Origin: Meandrina meandrites
Taxonomy: Eukaryota; Cnidaria; Anthozoa; Scleractinia; Meandrinidae
Reading direction: 5' to 3'
Length of the DNA: 64,000 bases
Assembly (NCBI GenBank): GCA_963693305.1
Contig: OY855906.1
Coordinates: 16,161,661-16,225,660, forward strand
Position 1 is the first letter of the stretch. Each line of letters begins with the position of its first letter. This document shows positions 1-12,700 of this stretch, piece by piece. The position numbers and the translations under genes were made by a program. Under the pieces are notes generated by a model, which worked only from the letters and a program-made list of their open reading frames with translations, was not told the origin of the DNA and searched no databases.

Positions 1-514
1 ACAATAGATGTAGAATTGAAATCAGTCCTCAACATTGCTGGAGAAAGGGAAATTCTGTCTGCTTTTTATCACCGCAAATGTTGCCGTTAAACCGGGAATT
101 AGATAAGCTCCGAAATAGACGCGAGGTGGTTCAAACCCCGCCAAAAAAGAAGATTTTCAAATGCAAAAACACAATCTACGATTTGAACAAAAATTGTAAT
201 AAGAAAAGCATATATATGAAACGTTCCAAAAAATATACAGCCATTCAAATTTTCGAGCAGACGAAACAATCGACATTATTACAACATTATCTGTCCTTTT
301 CGCGCTTGGCGACGCAAAAAGCCTCAAACTCTCCTCGAACTGTTTGTAATTGACTACAGCTAGCCAGAAATACAACATATTCTTTAACATCAATTATCAC
401 AATAAGGGAGCAACACGTAATGCAACAGTGTCGATGAAATTAAGGAAGCTAGTTAATATATTTTATACTCAATTATTTCACAAGAAGCTGTTGAAATACC
501 GTAAAATTCCCGTT

Positions 515-770
515 ATAAGCCCTGGGCTTATGCAACTTCGTAAGGGTCTTTGGGTGGGCTTATAAACGGAGGGGCTTATATCCGGGGGGCTTATAAGTGG
601 AATAAAAAAGCGCTTCGAAACGAGCCATGCCAGAGTTGATCGTAAGTTTTAAACTTAAAAAGTCATAATAAAGCAACATTTAACCCTGTTCAGCTGTTCA
701 GTACTGTCATCCAGCATAGGGGGGCTTATATCCTTGGGGGGGGGGGGGCTTATAACCGGATGCATTTTTT
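515..770. repeat. Dispersed GGGGCTTATAA-type element
   Basis: GGGGGGCTTATA(A/T)CC occurs several times together with a poly-G run, resembling termini of a small non-coding element. Boundaries are unclear. Confidence 0.4.
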
Positions 771-1897
771 TGTTTCCAAGTAGATGGGCCTAGCAGTAAC
801 ACCTTTAAAGAACACCCAAGGTTGGTGGTCACCCTAGCCGTGAGAGCTGTGCAAAAATGCAGTAAATGTTTGAACTTGAGTTACATTGTAGTAATTAGAA
901 GTGTAAACCGCCCATGAGGGAGCTATAAGTCCTTCTTGCGATTAGGAAATTAAAACGGCACTTTGTCTCTACAAATCCGGTCCTGTTCGACCCAAGAAAA
1001 TGAAAACCACTACCTTAGAGTAACACCTCCCTTGCCTTTCGGAAATGTTCCACAGGGTCAGTGGTATCGCTGTCCAAGCCTGACACTTTGAAACCCCACT
1101 CCCCCCAGCGACAGTGGCTAAATTAGCAAGAACAAAACAGAGCATCGTTGACACTTAAACAATGCTGGTTAAGTGCTGTAATCCTCGAGCAAGAAAATTA
1201 TGGAATAATATTTGAACAGACGATAGACCACGCATAGAAGAAAAAGTTGCTTTGAATTTAACTGCACCTTCGTGCAAAAGTGAAAAAAGCAGAACGTAAT
1301 TAGTTGGACTGGGCTGACTGATATATCAGTCCGCGAGGAGGAAGTGTCAATGTGGTCAATGTGCCGCCGCTGATATGCCACAATTTTCGAAGTTCCTGTT
1401 CTTCATGAGCTCTTTGGAAGATTTCTTTTAAAAGACGTCAACTTATTTATTTTAAGAACGGAATGAAGTTAGGTACAAACAAACTAGACAGCTTTAAGTT
1501 CTATGATGTTCTAATTTTTCAGAAAGGGAACAATGACTATTTCTCAGTCAGAACCGTTAATTAGCATTCAAGCGTAAATGCCGTCTCGTTCCGAATATTT
1601 TGTGGGTTACACTACCACATTTCACAGGTTTCGAAAGTTTGACAAGCACGCTTTAAGTTGCTCGTGTCGACTTGTGGTCTTTTCTTCTGAGTTGAGTTGT
1701 TCTCTTCTGTCTAAAGAACTTCGGAATTCATTGAATAATGACCTCGAGTTGTATCCAGTTTCCTTGTTTTCACTGAAAACAACTTTATTCATTTCATGTA
1801 GAACTAATAGACCCGTCATAACATGGTCATAACAACTGTTCGTATGAAAAACGTCCTTGAAAAGTATGGGTTTATGGTAAGTAGGAAAAGTTTGTGT

Positions 1898-2063
1898 TTG
1901 AGCCAAGTGACCTATCAGGCCGGAGCTTATCCAAGTATCTGCAGCATTAAGCGACTAGCACTACTGCTAATCCCCCCTGGATGGGATGCTAATCCATCAC
2001 AGGGCTCCCCCCCCCCCTGCAGTAACTTCGCCAGTACCATTTATACACCTGGGTGTGGAGAGG
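1898..2063 (-). mobile_element. tRNA-derived SINE, truncated copy
   Basis: Reverse complement of the body of the SINE at 50248-50553: shared landmarks are the CTCCGGCCTGAT tract, the CATCCCATCCAGGGGG tract and the CACCCAGGTGTATAAATGG tract. The tRNA-like head (A and B boxes) is missing. Confidence 0.75.
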
Positions 2064-3132
2064 AATTGGTTAATAGAGCAGGCCAAATTAAAGCTCTGTG
2101 GCATTCTTTACAACTGAGTTCTTAAGAAAATAATTTTGAGACAAAACAGTGTTGAGTATGCAGTTACAATGTTTGTTTCCCTCTTTAATTTGGGGCACAA
2201 ATAGGGCGGCAAAAGAAATGTATAATCAGTCGAGAAACTCTTCCATTGATATTATTCATCTTCACTTAACATTATTTTAGATGTTAATTTGTAATTGATG
2301 TAGCGTCTGTAATTGAACAACACAATGAAGCCGGAATACACGTTTTTGTGACAATTAAGAAACACGTTAATCCGGGACATCGCAAATGTCAGGATGCTTT
2401 ATCCTCTGAATCGATATCAAATTTACAAGATTTTTATGTTCTTTATGGCAAGAATATATAAAAAGAAAACGTTTATAAGATACACTGGCAAGATTTGTAA
2501 TTTCAATGGCGTTAGATAAAAGCCTCCACGTGCTTTAGTCAAATGAGGCCGCCTCCCGCGCGCATCTGTTGACTCGAAATGCTTTCATTTTAATAAGAAA
2601 GAGAGATCAGTATAAATCTTATTAACCTCAAATAATCAGTCTGTACTGTAAAATACAAATCCTTGTGTTTTCTACCTGATTCATTTAAAAACTCGGTCCA
2701 TATTTTGAAATTCTAACATCAGTCTCGATATATAAGAGGTCTATATTGCAATCCGGCTTTGTTGCCATGGAAACCATACAGAGAAAAACCCTTAAGTACG
2801 GCAAAAGCGCTTGGCTAGCATCAGCTGCCTTTCTTGTACTTTGTCAGGCCTCTCACACAACATTTACGTGTTTGAAGTTTCGATAAAGGGATTTTTCATT
2901 ACCCTTCGAGCATTAAAATGCAACATTGATTTTGGAAAGATGACGTCAGAAATCACGTGATTTCAGCAAGAAAGCTACTCTTTTGGAATTGCTATCACAT
3001 ACCAAAATGAACTACAATGTTCAAGGATTCGAAAAATATATGATAGCATTTGTCCCTCCAAATGGTAAGAAATGCCTAATTTTGGGGTCTGGGCCCATGG
3101 ACTAGTAAGAGGTCATAGGGTTTCATCCACTG

Positions 3133-3405
3133 CCTTAAGGTCAGCACACACGAGGAGACACGTCCCTGCAACTAGTCCATGTATGAAATCATGAGGACAA
3201 GTCCATTTGTATAAACTACTCATTTTTGTTTAAAAATACAGTCGCACACTTCAAACTGACTGGAATTGAAGAGGCAAATTCCGAAACTTGTCACTCAAAA
3301 TTAAGGTCGGCACACATAAGGGGACAAGTCCCTGTAACTAGTCCCCTCGTGTAATCTGTTGAAGGGACTTGTCACAGGGACTTGCTTCCTTGATATATGT
3401 GGAGG
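3133..3405. mobile_element. MITE-like repeat with GGACAAGTCC termini, two adjacent copies
   Basis: AAGGTC(A/G)GCACACA, GAGGGGACAAGTCCCT and ACTAGTCC blocks recur twice, with complementary forms forming short hairpins. No ORF. Confidence 0.45.
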
Positions 3406-3510
3406 TATCTATATTTTTACTTATCATGGGTACAATACATACAAGTGCGTGGTAAGGTGGCTTGGATAAAGATAAAATAACTGTTTTCTCTATTTTACCC
3501 TGCTACTTAC

Positions 3511-3717
3511 TTCTCGATGGGCTAAAATTGGTATCATTTGAAGATTTTGACAGGTGAGGTTTACACGATGAAAAAAGTAATTCATAGTCAGGCCCAAAGC
3601 TCTGTATTGCATCAACAAGGTGTACTCCATGGACAGCAAATGATGTGGTGGAATCATATGGTCTCTTCATGTAGTTTGCCTTAACTCCTAACACCTGTAA
3701 TTCAGCTATCAAGCAAC
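3511..3717 (-). CDS. VPS13D: VPS13D exon 22 (last exon identified in window)
   Basis: This encodes [20 protein letters not shown] followed by [20 protein letters not shown], matching VLKVFGTNAHFVKRPYD and VHGLLLVDTMQTYGADFD, then a Ser-rich linker. It ends one base into a codon at GTAAGT. The next exon was not found with confidence in positions 1-3500. Confidence 0.93.
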
Positions 3718-6700
3718 CTGAGCAATGTAACCACAGCATTAAATATAAGTACTTATAATCCATCAAATATTTTTCGCGCGCGCGATTGGTCTAAACACGT
3801 CACGCGATGCAGCCAAAACTGGGGAATATCAGATGATATTCCCCAAGTGATATTCCCCAGTTTTCGAACTTTGCGATTTACGTTCGCACGTTTTTAGTAA
3901 ATTGTTAAAATGAACAAAACTAAACACTTTGAACAGACTAAAAATATTTTGAGCTCTGAAAGAATTTCTTTGACGTTTAAAGGCTCTGAGAAAAGGTCTC
4001 CCAAAATGCGGCCTTATAAAAAAAAATATTTGAAGGATAATAAACACAATAGCATCCATTTGGCTTCAAAAATATGCACAGATATTTGTCCGTGGACATT
4101 ATCTGTTCCTCGAAGCTCAAACAAAACTAAACACTTCTCTTAACGGATAACGTCCGCGGACAAATATCCGTGCATATTTTCGCGCCAAATGGAGGCTATT
4201 GTTTATTTATCAAAAGATATTGAATTTCTATAACTCCTCTTCTTAACACGTGGATTACATAAAGCTAAGATACCATAGCAAGTTAACATCTGGAACAAAC
4301 ATGCTAATCAAACGTTACAAGTGCTTCCTCTGTAAAATTAGGTGATACACTGGAAATGTGCCAGAGATCAAAAACAAAATAAGTTATAATTATCTCTTAC
4401 TGATTGCTGTTGGTCTTGTTTTCTGGCATTTAACAGATTGCAAATGCATGTTCAAGAAATTGGCTTTCAAATTTTGGGATAACAGATCTTCAATCGTTAT
4501 ATATATTTTTTGAACCTCGGTACTACATCTCCTATCATAGCTCTTAAGTTTATTATTCCCTTTCTCCCTTGGCACCATTCTTAAACTACAACGCTATAAA
4601 TCTGCATCCTTAGCTATGCCCAGTGAATGCACTCTCCGTTCACCAAACAGAAAAGCAAGACAATTATACTAATTATTCGTGCAAAAAGTTAGTCTTACCC
4701 ATGCTGTGAACACCCAGGGAAACCTTGTCGATACTGAACTGAACGAGCAACATCCTGGACTCTTCCATGAGTTCTTTTGTTTTATCTTCTAATGTGGTGT
4801 CTACAACTGACCTGCTGATGCTCCTAAAATTAGACAAATAATATTTGCAAGGTATTTGCATGTAGGCCTTATCAGCTGTCCTCATGTACAGGTCTGTCAA
4901 CGTCTTATGGGTTGGATAAATGACGTTTTTACACATCCTGAGGGAATCAGGGCTTTCATAGATGACCTGATGATTTCTGAGAAGTCCAAGCATTTGCTGT
5001 GACTTCTAAGACTCATTTGGAATTAGCCCAAGCACAATCTTGCTTGCACGGCTTTTTCCTTCAAAGCTAGCGATTTTGTGAACATTCCTTTAGTTTTTGA
5101 AATAACATCAAGTTTCTATGTTTTTTCCTCGCACTTCAAAGCTTCACCCTTGGAACAAATTCATAGTCACTATTAATTTGACAAACTTTAAAACATAAAA
5201 ATGTTCCTAAAACCATCAAATATATATGGCTTCCCACCCTCCAGTTCGCTTACGTACTCCTTTTCATCGCTTGTTTTTTTTTTTATAAAATTGAGTGTAT
5301 CATGCAGCCGTCCCTAAACAATCCATGTTCAATTACCTGGTTGGTGATTCCTTAACTATCTCAGGAATTGTGACACTGCTACTGTACAGACTGTAGTACA
5401 AGTCATCCACACTGCTGTCCATCCCTAAAATATAAAAACATAACCATTTACCTTGAAAACGTTTGATGGTTCCAAATGATATTTGCAAAGAATTCAAGGT
5501 TATAACTAGTTTGAAAATTAAAAAGAGTCTCAACAACAATACCCTGTTGCATATGTTTATTAGGAAAGCATATTCCAGGCTCATACGCCATAGATACTAA
5601 GTAAATGATTTGGGACAAAAAAGAGTTTTGCACAAAGGTAATAAACCTAATGAACGTGATACACTAGAGGAGAAGTTGAAATTTTGTTCCAGCTGATTGC
5701 AATTACCACCTAGCCCCTCAATTTCTGTGGTTAGATCATTATTGGTAGTGTTGTAAGAACTACCAATAACCAAAGTATGCCTGATGTAGATGAAGGAAAT
5801 GGCTGTGGAAGAAACAAATACACACTTATTCCCTCCATTTTTCCTCTAAATGAATGCATTTCTAACATTTTACTTACTTTCTCTTGGGGGCAGTGGAGTA
5901 GAACTGGCGACAATCCTTTCTTGTGGCATTTGTGGAGTGGGATTTGAAGCTTTAGGTTTATTCAGCTGTTTGACACACTTTGTCAAGGCTTGCAGCTAAA
6001 CAACAGATTCAAGATACTGAGTGTATGTAGCAGTCAATTACTAGAGACAAAATCTGTTGTTGACAAATAGTGAGCCAAAGTTGTAGATCAAAAGGAACTA
6101 AAGCATTCTCTTCCTTAGTCAGGGAACAGGCAAGTACAATTCTAGGATATGCCAAATTTAGAAGGCCAATTTTGACATTATAACTACATTACTGTGTGCT
6201 GCTCACAGTGCAAATATTGTATGCAATGTTTATCATAATATAGCATCAGTACAAGTTTAAAACATGGTTCAGAATCTTATGACATTATCCATGTCTACGC
6301 AACAATTGCAAGGAGGTTCTGGGCTTTATCAACATAAAACTATTTATGTTGACTCTGAGACCAGTCATTATAAAGTCCAAATCAGCCTTTACAACTATTA
6401 TGCTCCAGCCAGTCAAGGCCCAGTTGTTCAAAGGGTAAATAAATCGCTATCCGGCAGATAATTGTTGGCAAAACAAACTACGCTATCTGCTGGATACCAA
6501 TATTTCCGGTGGATAGCATTATCCACCCTTTGAAGAACTGGGCCCAGATAAGTAAACCATCCACGGTACACAGCTACAGTACATGTAAGTTCACTTTTCT
6601 GACTATACTGTTCGAACCAAAAAATGGTCTGAGCTTGAAATTGTTTGGGAAAATTGTTGAAACATCTTCAGATTGTCCTCTGGAACTTTTGCAGGTACAG

Positions 6701-9700
6701 TTGGACAACTCCATAAAAACTTGGTCCCAAAGAGACCACAGTTTATATAATATCTACCTCTTAAATATGGACACCTCTATAATATACACAGTTAGCTCTG
6801 CCCCTTTGGTGTCTTATCAAAAAGAGGTTTGACTTCTTGGACCTCCAGGACCCTCAAACTACATTCAAGAAATGCAGTAGCTTAGTATATCTAAATACTC
6901 GGACTGACCACTTAAAATTCAGATAGTAAGTACACTAGAATTTGAATAAACAAACCAGTTAGGCCCATGTACCTTGTGTTCATTGATGTGTAGTACCAGG
7001 CTGGGGAGTTTAGCAGAAACAGTTACTGCAGGATACTGAGGGTCAGCTGTGAATAGTAACCTCCTGCAAAAAGTAACACACAATTTTGTCTTATTATTTT
7101 TGTCTTGTACCAAAGATTTAACGTCCATCTCAATAACTGTAAATAGAATGATGGAATAAAGGTTGCACTTAGTGTAAATTATGAATTAGATTGTACTTCT
7201 GGTTGGTTCTTCAGTCACCTGGCTTGCAATACAGGTAATACGGGTTGTATTGTTCGTTGCTGAGCCTCTATGGCTATGGCTGCCAAGAGTAAGGTTTCAC
7301 TAACAAAGATGAAGGGTGTCAAAGCAGACTACTCCTCTTGACTGATTGCTGGACATTGGCAGTATGCAGGCGCAGTGCCAGTAGCAGTCATGTCTATCAA
7401 CATCGGCATAAAGCAACAGTACACCAATTTCCAGAATCCCTACCTTGTGTTCACATTCGCCTTGCCAGTAAAAACATCGAATCGAGGAGTAGAGGCTGCT
7501 TCCTTTACATTATTGCTAGCGGCTCCTTAAAGGGACACTGTCACGGACATTTTTTGGCTTTTTTAGTAAAACGGCACCAAAATTATGACTGAGTACTTTC
7601 AACCATGCAGGAAGTGCTCCTCGAATGTAAAGAGAAGGATATCTAGCAAATTGTTTAAAGAAGAGGGTGACCGTAAATAGTTTTCATCAAATTTTTCCAA
7701 ACCACAAGGACACAACTTGAAAAAGTCAGGCTGGCTTTTTCAAGTTGAGATCAAAAGTTCCCGATGGTATCACAGCACTCTATATTTAGCTTCAGTACAC
7801 TGGTATAGTAATTTTAAGAAAACTTCACCACTGTTACTAGGTTTCCAATGGTGTAAACATGTCTTTGGGCTGTTGAATTTTTGAAATTATGCTCGTGACA
7901 GTGCCCCTTTAATAGATATCTACCCTCCAATAAATCAAACAGCGCTCCTTACCTCTCCATCTGGATGGCAATTGTAAATTTATCCACCACATGAACATCA
8001 CTTGTCATGAATGGTTTGCTGGCAACTTCTGACCAGTTGTCCTTCACGTTACAAACCATCATTTGTATGTCTGACAAGTCTAGGATGTACCTGAAAATCA
8101 ACGTAAAAAAAAATAAAACAAGAAAGCAGTTTCAGTCCCTTCATGGGACTTAAATTTCGCGATTTGACCAAAAAATATGTTAAAAGGAACTAAATTTCGC
8201 GAAAATTGTCAAAATACTGATCTGCTTAAACAAACAGTTATTCTCAGAATTGGCACAACTGAATTTAATTTTCCATAGTAAAAGTTTCCAATGACATTGG
8301 AAACCATTATAACAAAACAAAACTGAAAACAGAATGACATGTTCCTTTCAAAAAGCAGAGCTATTTTGACAACTGCACCAAGTATGTCTTACAAGAACTG
8401 CAGAAAGATGATATTGAAATTCAGAAGAAGAGAGCTCAAATGCCGAAACGTGAATAAAGAACATGGACAAGATAATTATTATGCAGTAACAGGACGTTAA
8501 CGATGAGAAAATAATTATATAGTAGGGTATTGAATTTCGCGTCGATAATTTTCGTGAAAACCTTTTTTCGCCGTTCTCTAATTTCGCAAGTTTTTGAAAA
8601 TCTTGAAAATCGCGAAAATAAGTAACAATAAGGTACATATGAAAATCACAAACACTGAAGACACTCTTCCCACCTCTCATACATCATGTCAATCAGGGAC
8701 TCGCCGCTTATTTCATTCACAAGTGCATCTGTTGAATCCGCGATTGACATAAACTCCTCCTCCTCTACAGGTGGGGTGCTGGGCGGGGTCACAAAAGAGT
8801 CATCTGTAATGGTAGGCAAGAAAGAAGAAGATCAAACTAATCTGCTACCTCCCAATGTTCAAAAGCTGGGGCAGCTTTGAGAATTCTTATGCAGAGACAT
8901 CTAATTATTCTAATTCAACTGATGCACTGTCATTATGTTTCGAATCACCTGTTGTTGTTGTTGTTGTTTGTTTGTTGTTTTGTGTATTCTTTTTTCTTTA
9001 TTTGGGGAGGGGATAAATTATAATGTAACGTCAAGGCCCATCCAGGTTAGTGCCCTAATGTGATGGGGGAAGAGGGAAGAAAATGAGGGGAAATGACACT
9101 TTGACTGTAGTTAGCTTTGTCAGTTAAATTAACACTAAATCTTGGGAGTTAAACCCTAAATATAAGTTTTATCCAAGTTGTACGTTTTTCTGTGCCTCAC
9201 GTATTATTATATGTAGTTCAACCATATGTTTTTTATTTGCAGTTACTAAATGGGATCACCATGTTTTTACCTTCCATTTCTGCTTTTGAGTCATGACCTT
9301 CTGAAATGGTCTTCTTTCTGTTAAGGGCTTGGGTGTTTGCAAAACTTAAATGCCCAAAGTCTATCAAAACCTACAACACAAACAACAAATCATACTTCAG
9401 AATACTAATACAACTTTGATCTATTTTGAGCAGATACAGAACAAAAGATTGAACTGCAAAACTCGCATTCCTTTAGTCCACAACAGTGACGAGCATCTTA
9501 TCAAATTTTTCTTTTCAAGAATTCAATAGATTGTAATTAAAGCAAGCAGATGATAAGACACTATATACTGCAAATCGTTCACAAAGCAAAAGAGAAGTAG
9601 AAAAGTATGTTGATGGTGCAGCTGGGACTGTCAAAATACATTTGCAATAGGTTATCACCATACAGCAATGATGAAATCAATCACACTGGATCAGTTAATA

Positions 9701-12700
9701 AAGATAAAGCTATGAAACTTACAAAATGACAAAATCACTTTCACTGTAGACACAAGTTTAACTCACTACTGAAGCCTTCCTGTCCTGAAAACTCTCTGGA
9801 ACAAGAAACCTTGGTGCAGAAATGTCCAGTTGAATATCCCATCTCTTTGACTGCCCCTATAACACACACATACACAAGGTATCACATACTTGATTGTCTG
9901 TCGTTCAATAATTTGGTTCAAATGTAAAGTTGGTTAGGAGTTTTGCAAATATCCTTTATGGCACAAAAATCCGTTTGAATGAAATTGACAAGAAAATACT
10001 GCCACTAAAAAGGAATGTCTGACCAGTATCTGTTGAAATAATCAAATTGAACAAATGTGTTGCTTTTCAGAAATTGTCTTTCAATTACCACATCTGATCC
10101 CCCCATCATGGCATCAAGAGTCTGCACAAGTTCGGCTCTTGTCTGATTTTTGAGTTCTTCATATCTGACACGTGCCACTTCACGAAGTTGCCTCTCAATA
10201 TGAAGGGCTTGAGTACCTTCCATGGATGCACGAGAAAAAAATTCCGAGATGTGATCCAGTACTAGAGGATTGTAAACTACATCCAGTGGTTGTGTGGTTA
10301 CTGACAGTCTACAACACATAAGATTAAGACAGATTCCAACATTAATTATTAGCATTTTAAACATATATGATCCAAGAATGCAATTCCAATGACATTTGAT
10401 AAAGTGTGAGTAAAACTAACCTGTAACCAACTTTGCTTGAGGGTGGCAGCGATTCAAACTTCATTTCAAACACTGGTTCACTGATATCTTGTAAGATATT
10501 AAGTCCTAAACTTGCAGCAGACATCATCATTGCTCCAACTGTTCCTTTTGCTAATGTTCCCTGTTGTTTCTTGGTTTGGGAGACTCTCTGTGAGAGAAGA
10601 CAATCAATGATGTCAAGCTCTGCTCTTCTATTAAAATGCAAGAGGTGACACCTGAGTGTCTACTTATATTTTATCTTCAAAAGAAAAAAGCTAGTCAAGG
10701 GTAAAGTGCCATGTCCAGAACACAGTAAGCTAGGTCTTGTATTTTATACATTAAACATAAGCAATCAAGAGATAAGAAAAGACATTGGAAAGTGATACCC
10801 AGTAACTTCCCTATTTAATGACAACAAGAAAGTGATCATAATTTTACTATCTTTCCATGACCAGTGCAACAGCAACAATTCCAATCTCGACCTACAATTC
10901 AGTGATTAGACAACACAATTCGATTCCCAATAAGCACTTTAGAAAATGAATCACTTACTTGTGACTCTCGACCTTGTGGACAAACCAGAGCTGGAAACAA
11001 CGTTCCTGTGGTCAGTTTATCTCGAACAAACAAAGCTCCCAGACTCATACTAAACTCCCAAGTGCTTGAGCGAGGCCGCATCTCAGAATCCCATCTCAAA
11101 TCTGAAAATTCCACTTCAACTACCGGCAACACAGTTGTTGTCTGTGAAACAGTATTTGAGTGCTTGGTGTTGACCAGTTTAAAGGAGCCAGCATCCAGTC
11201 TGAAGTTCAAATGTGCAAAGACTTGGTCTCTATTGAAAATTGATTCATTCAGATGACTGTCAGCAAGCTCGCCAAGAAACTCCTCTTCCTCTGTGAAAGA
11301 ATGGATTAGAAGATTGAATACGCCATATTTTCAATAAGAGCAATTCTCAATTTCCTTTTGTAAAAGGATATGCAAGGCCATGTCTGGAAAATGTTAAATG
11401 TTACACAAGAGTAGAAAATGGAAAATGTGTGACGACAACTCTTACTAGCACTGTAGGAAAACAATAGTGGTAAGCAGCACAGTTCTGTACAGATTTTAGT
11501 TTACTAAATATAAAACGAAAATGTTCAATTCCTTCAATAAATTAACTTGACCTAAAACACTGGTAGTGATGATGTATCAACTTACCCTTTGTAGTAGGTG
11601 GTTCTCCAATAAACAATGGATTAGGATCATTCCCTTTTGTCATGCCAGCTGTCCCATTAGTAGTATCCGTTCCAGACCAACTGTACCATCCAGTCAACCA
11701 GCCTTGCCAACTCCCAGACCCTGCCCCAGTGGCAGGAGTAGTTTTACCAGCTTCCTCTTTCTGCAGCAGTTGAGATTCATCTTCATTACCTGTCTGCATC
11801 TGTTAATAAATAAATGTTTACCAAGCTTACTCCAAAAGAAACATAATTGGTGTTATGAATACAGTGTGTATAGATACAAATTCCTGGCAGTTGATTCCAG
11901 TAGCATCTGCTCTTCTATTCTAAGTTGAAACTATTTGACTGGTTTGGCTTTCTGGGAGCAGTTATCATTTCCCTAACAACTAAAGGTCTTTATATTTTCA
12001 GGCTAGGTTGCAAATGTGTAGCATCACTGATTTTGGCAAAATGTTAGATGAAGCCTCTAGATTTCATTTACTGGATGAAACGAAAAATGTACTATACTGT
12101 AATCAAAGATTAGGGGAATGCGTTCGACCTAAATAGTCAGGTAGTGGCAAAAGAGCAAGATTGTCAGCATACTATCATAGATTTCTGCTTCACTTGAGTA
12201 TTTTTTATTATTTTTTTATGAAGCCACATTTTAGCCTTCTTCTTAAATATCTATTGCTTGAATGGACTCAAAGCCAAAGGGAAAAAACAATATTGAGCAC
12301 CACAATTTAGGGATATCATGTAATTCATGGAAACATAAATAGAAAAGGTACCTGACTCAATTCATTCACTACCCTTGCTTCTGCAATTGATCTTAAAACT
12401 ACAAGCTCCTCAAATGTTAGCTCGTCCTCAATTTGTGCCTGTTCCTCCTAGAAATATAGAGAACATAACATCACAGGAATATACTGTTGAGAGCATGGCT
12501 ACAAAATTACACTGTGTATCTCTTTGTTAACGTGTGGTAGTATAATGGACTTGTCATTGGATAGTGAGTTGATCATTGATAACATTGAACTCTTGAGTTC
12601 TTTTCTTAGAAAAGACAAAATGCTGGATGGGAGATAAGAACTCCATACTCCTAGCCATTGCTTGTTACAGAAGCTGAAGTTACAATAAAAATTGCTTGCA

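Larger units (their letters stand above)
1..3510. other. No supported gene: VPS13D intron 22 or downstream, with repeats
   Basis: Scattered short ORFs here show no recognisable domain. Contents: GGGGCTTATAACC-type repeat (515-770), SINE fragment (about 1898-2063), and two copies of a GGTCGGCACACA...GGGACAAGTCCCT repeat (about 3133-3405). As VPS13D continues leftward, most of this is probably intron. Confidence 0.6.

Noticed and set aside
1..60. Possible VPS13D exon 23 on the minus strand running off the left edge (frame with RISLSPAMLRTDFNSTS)
   Set aside because: Phase fits exon 22 and the acceptor would be AAAGCAG, but there is no pyrimidine tract and no convincing similarity to the next VPS13D block.
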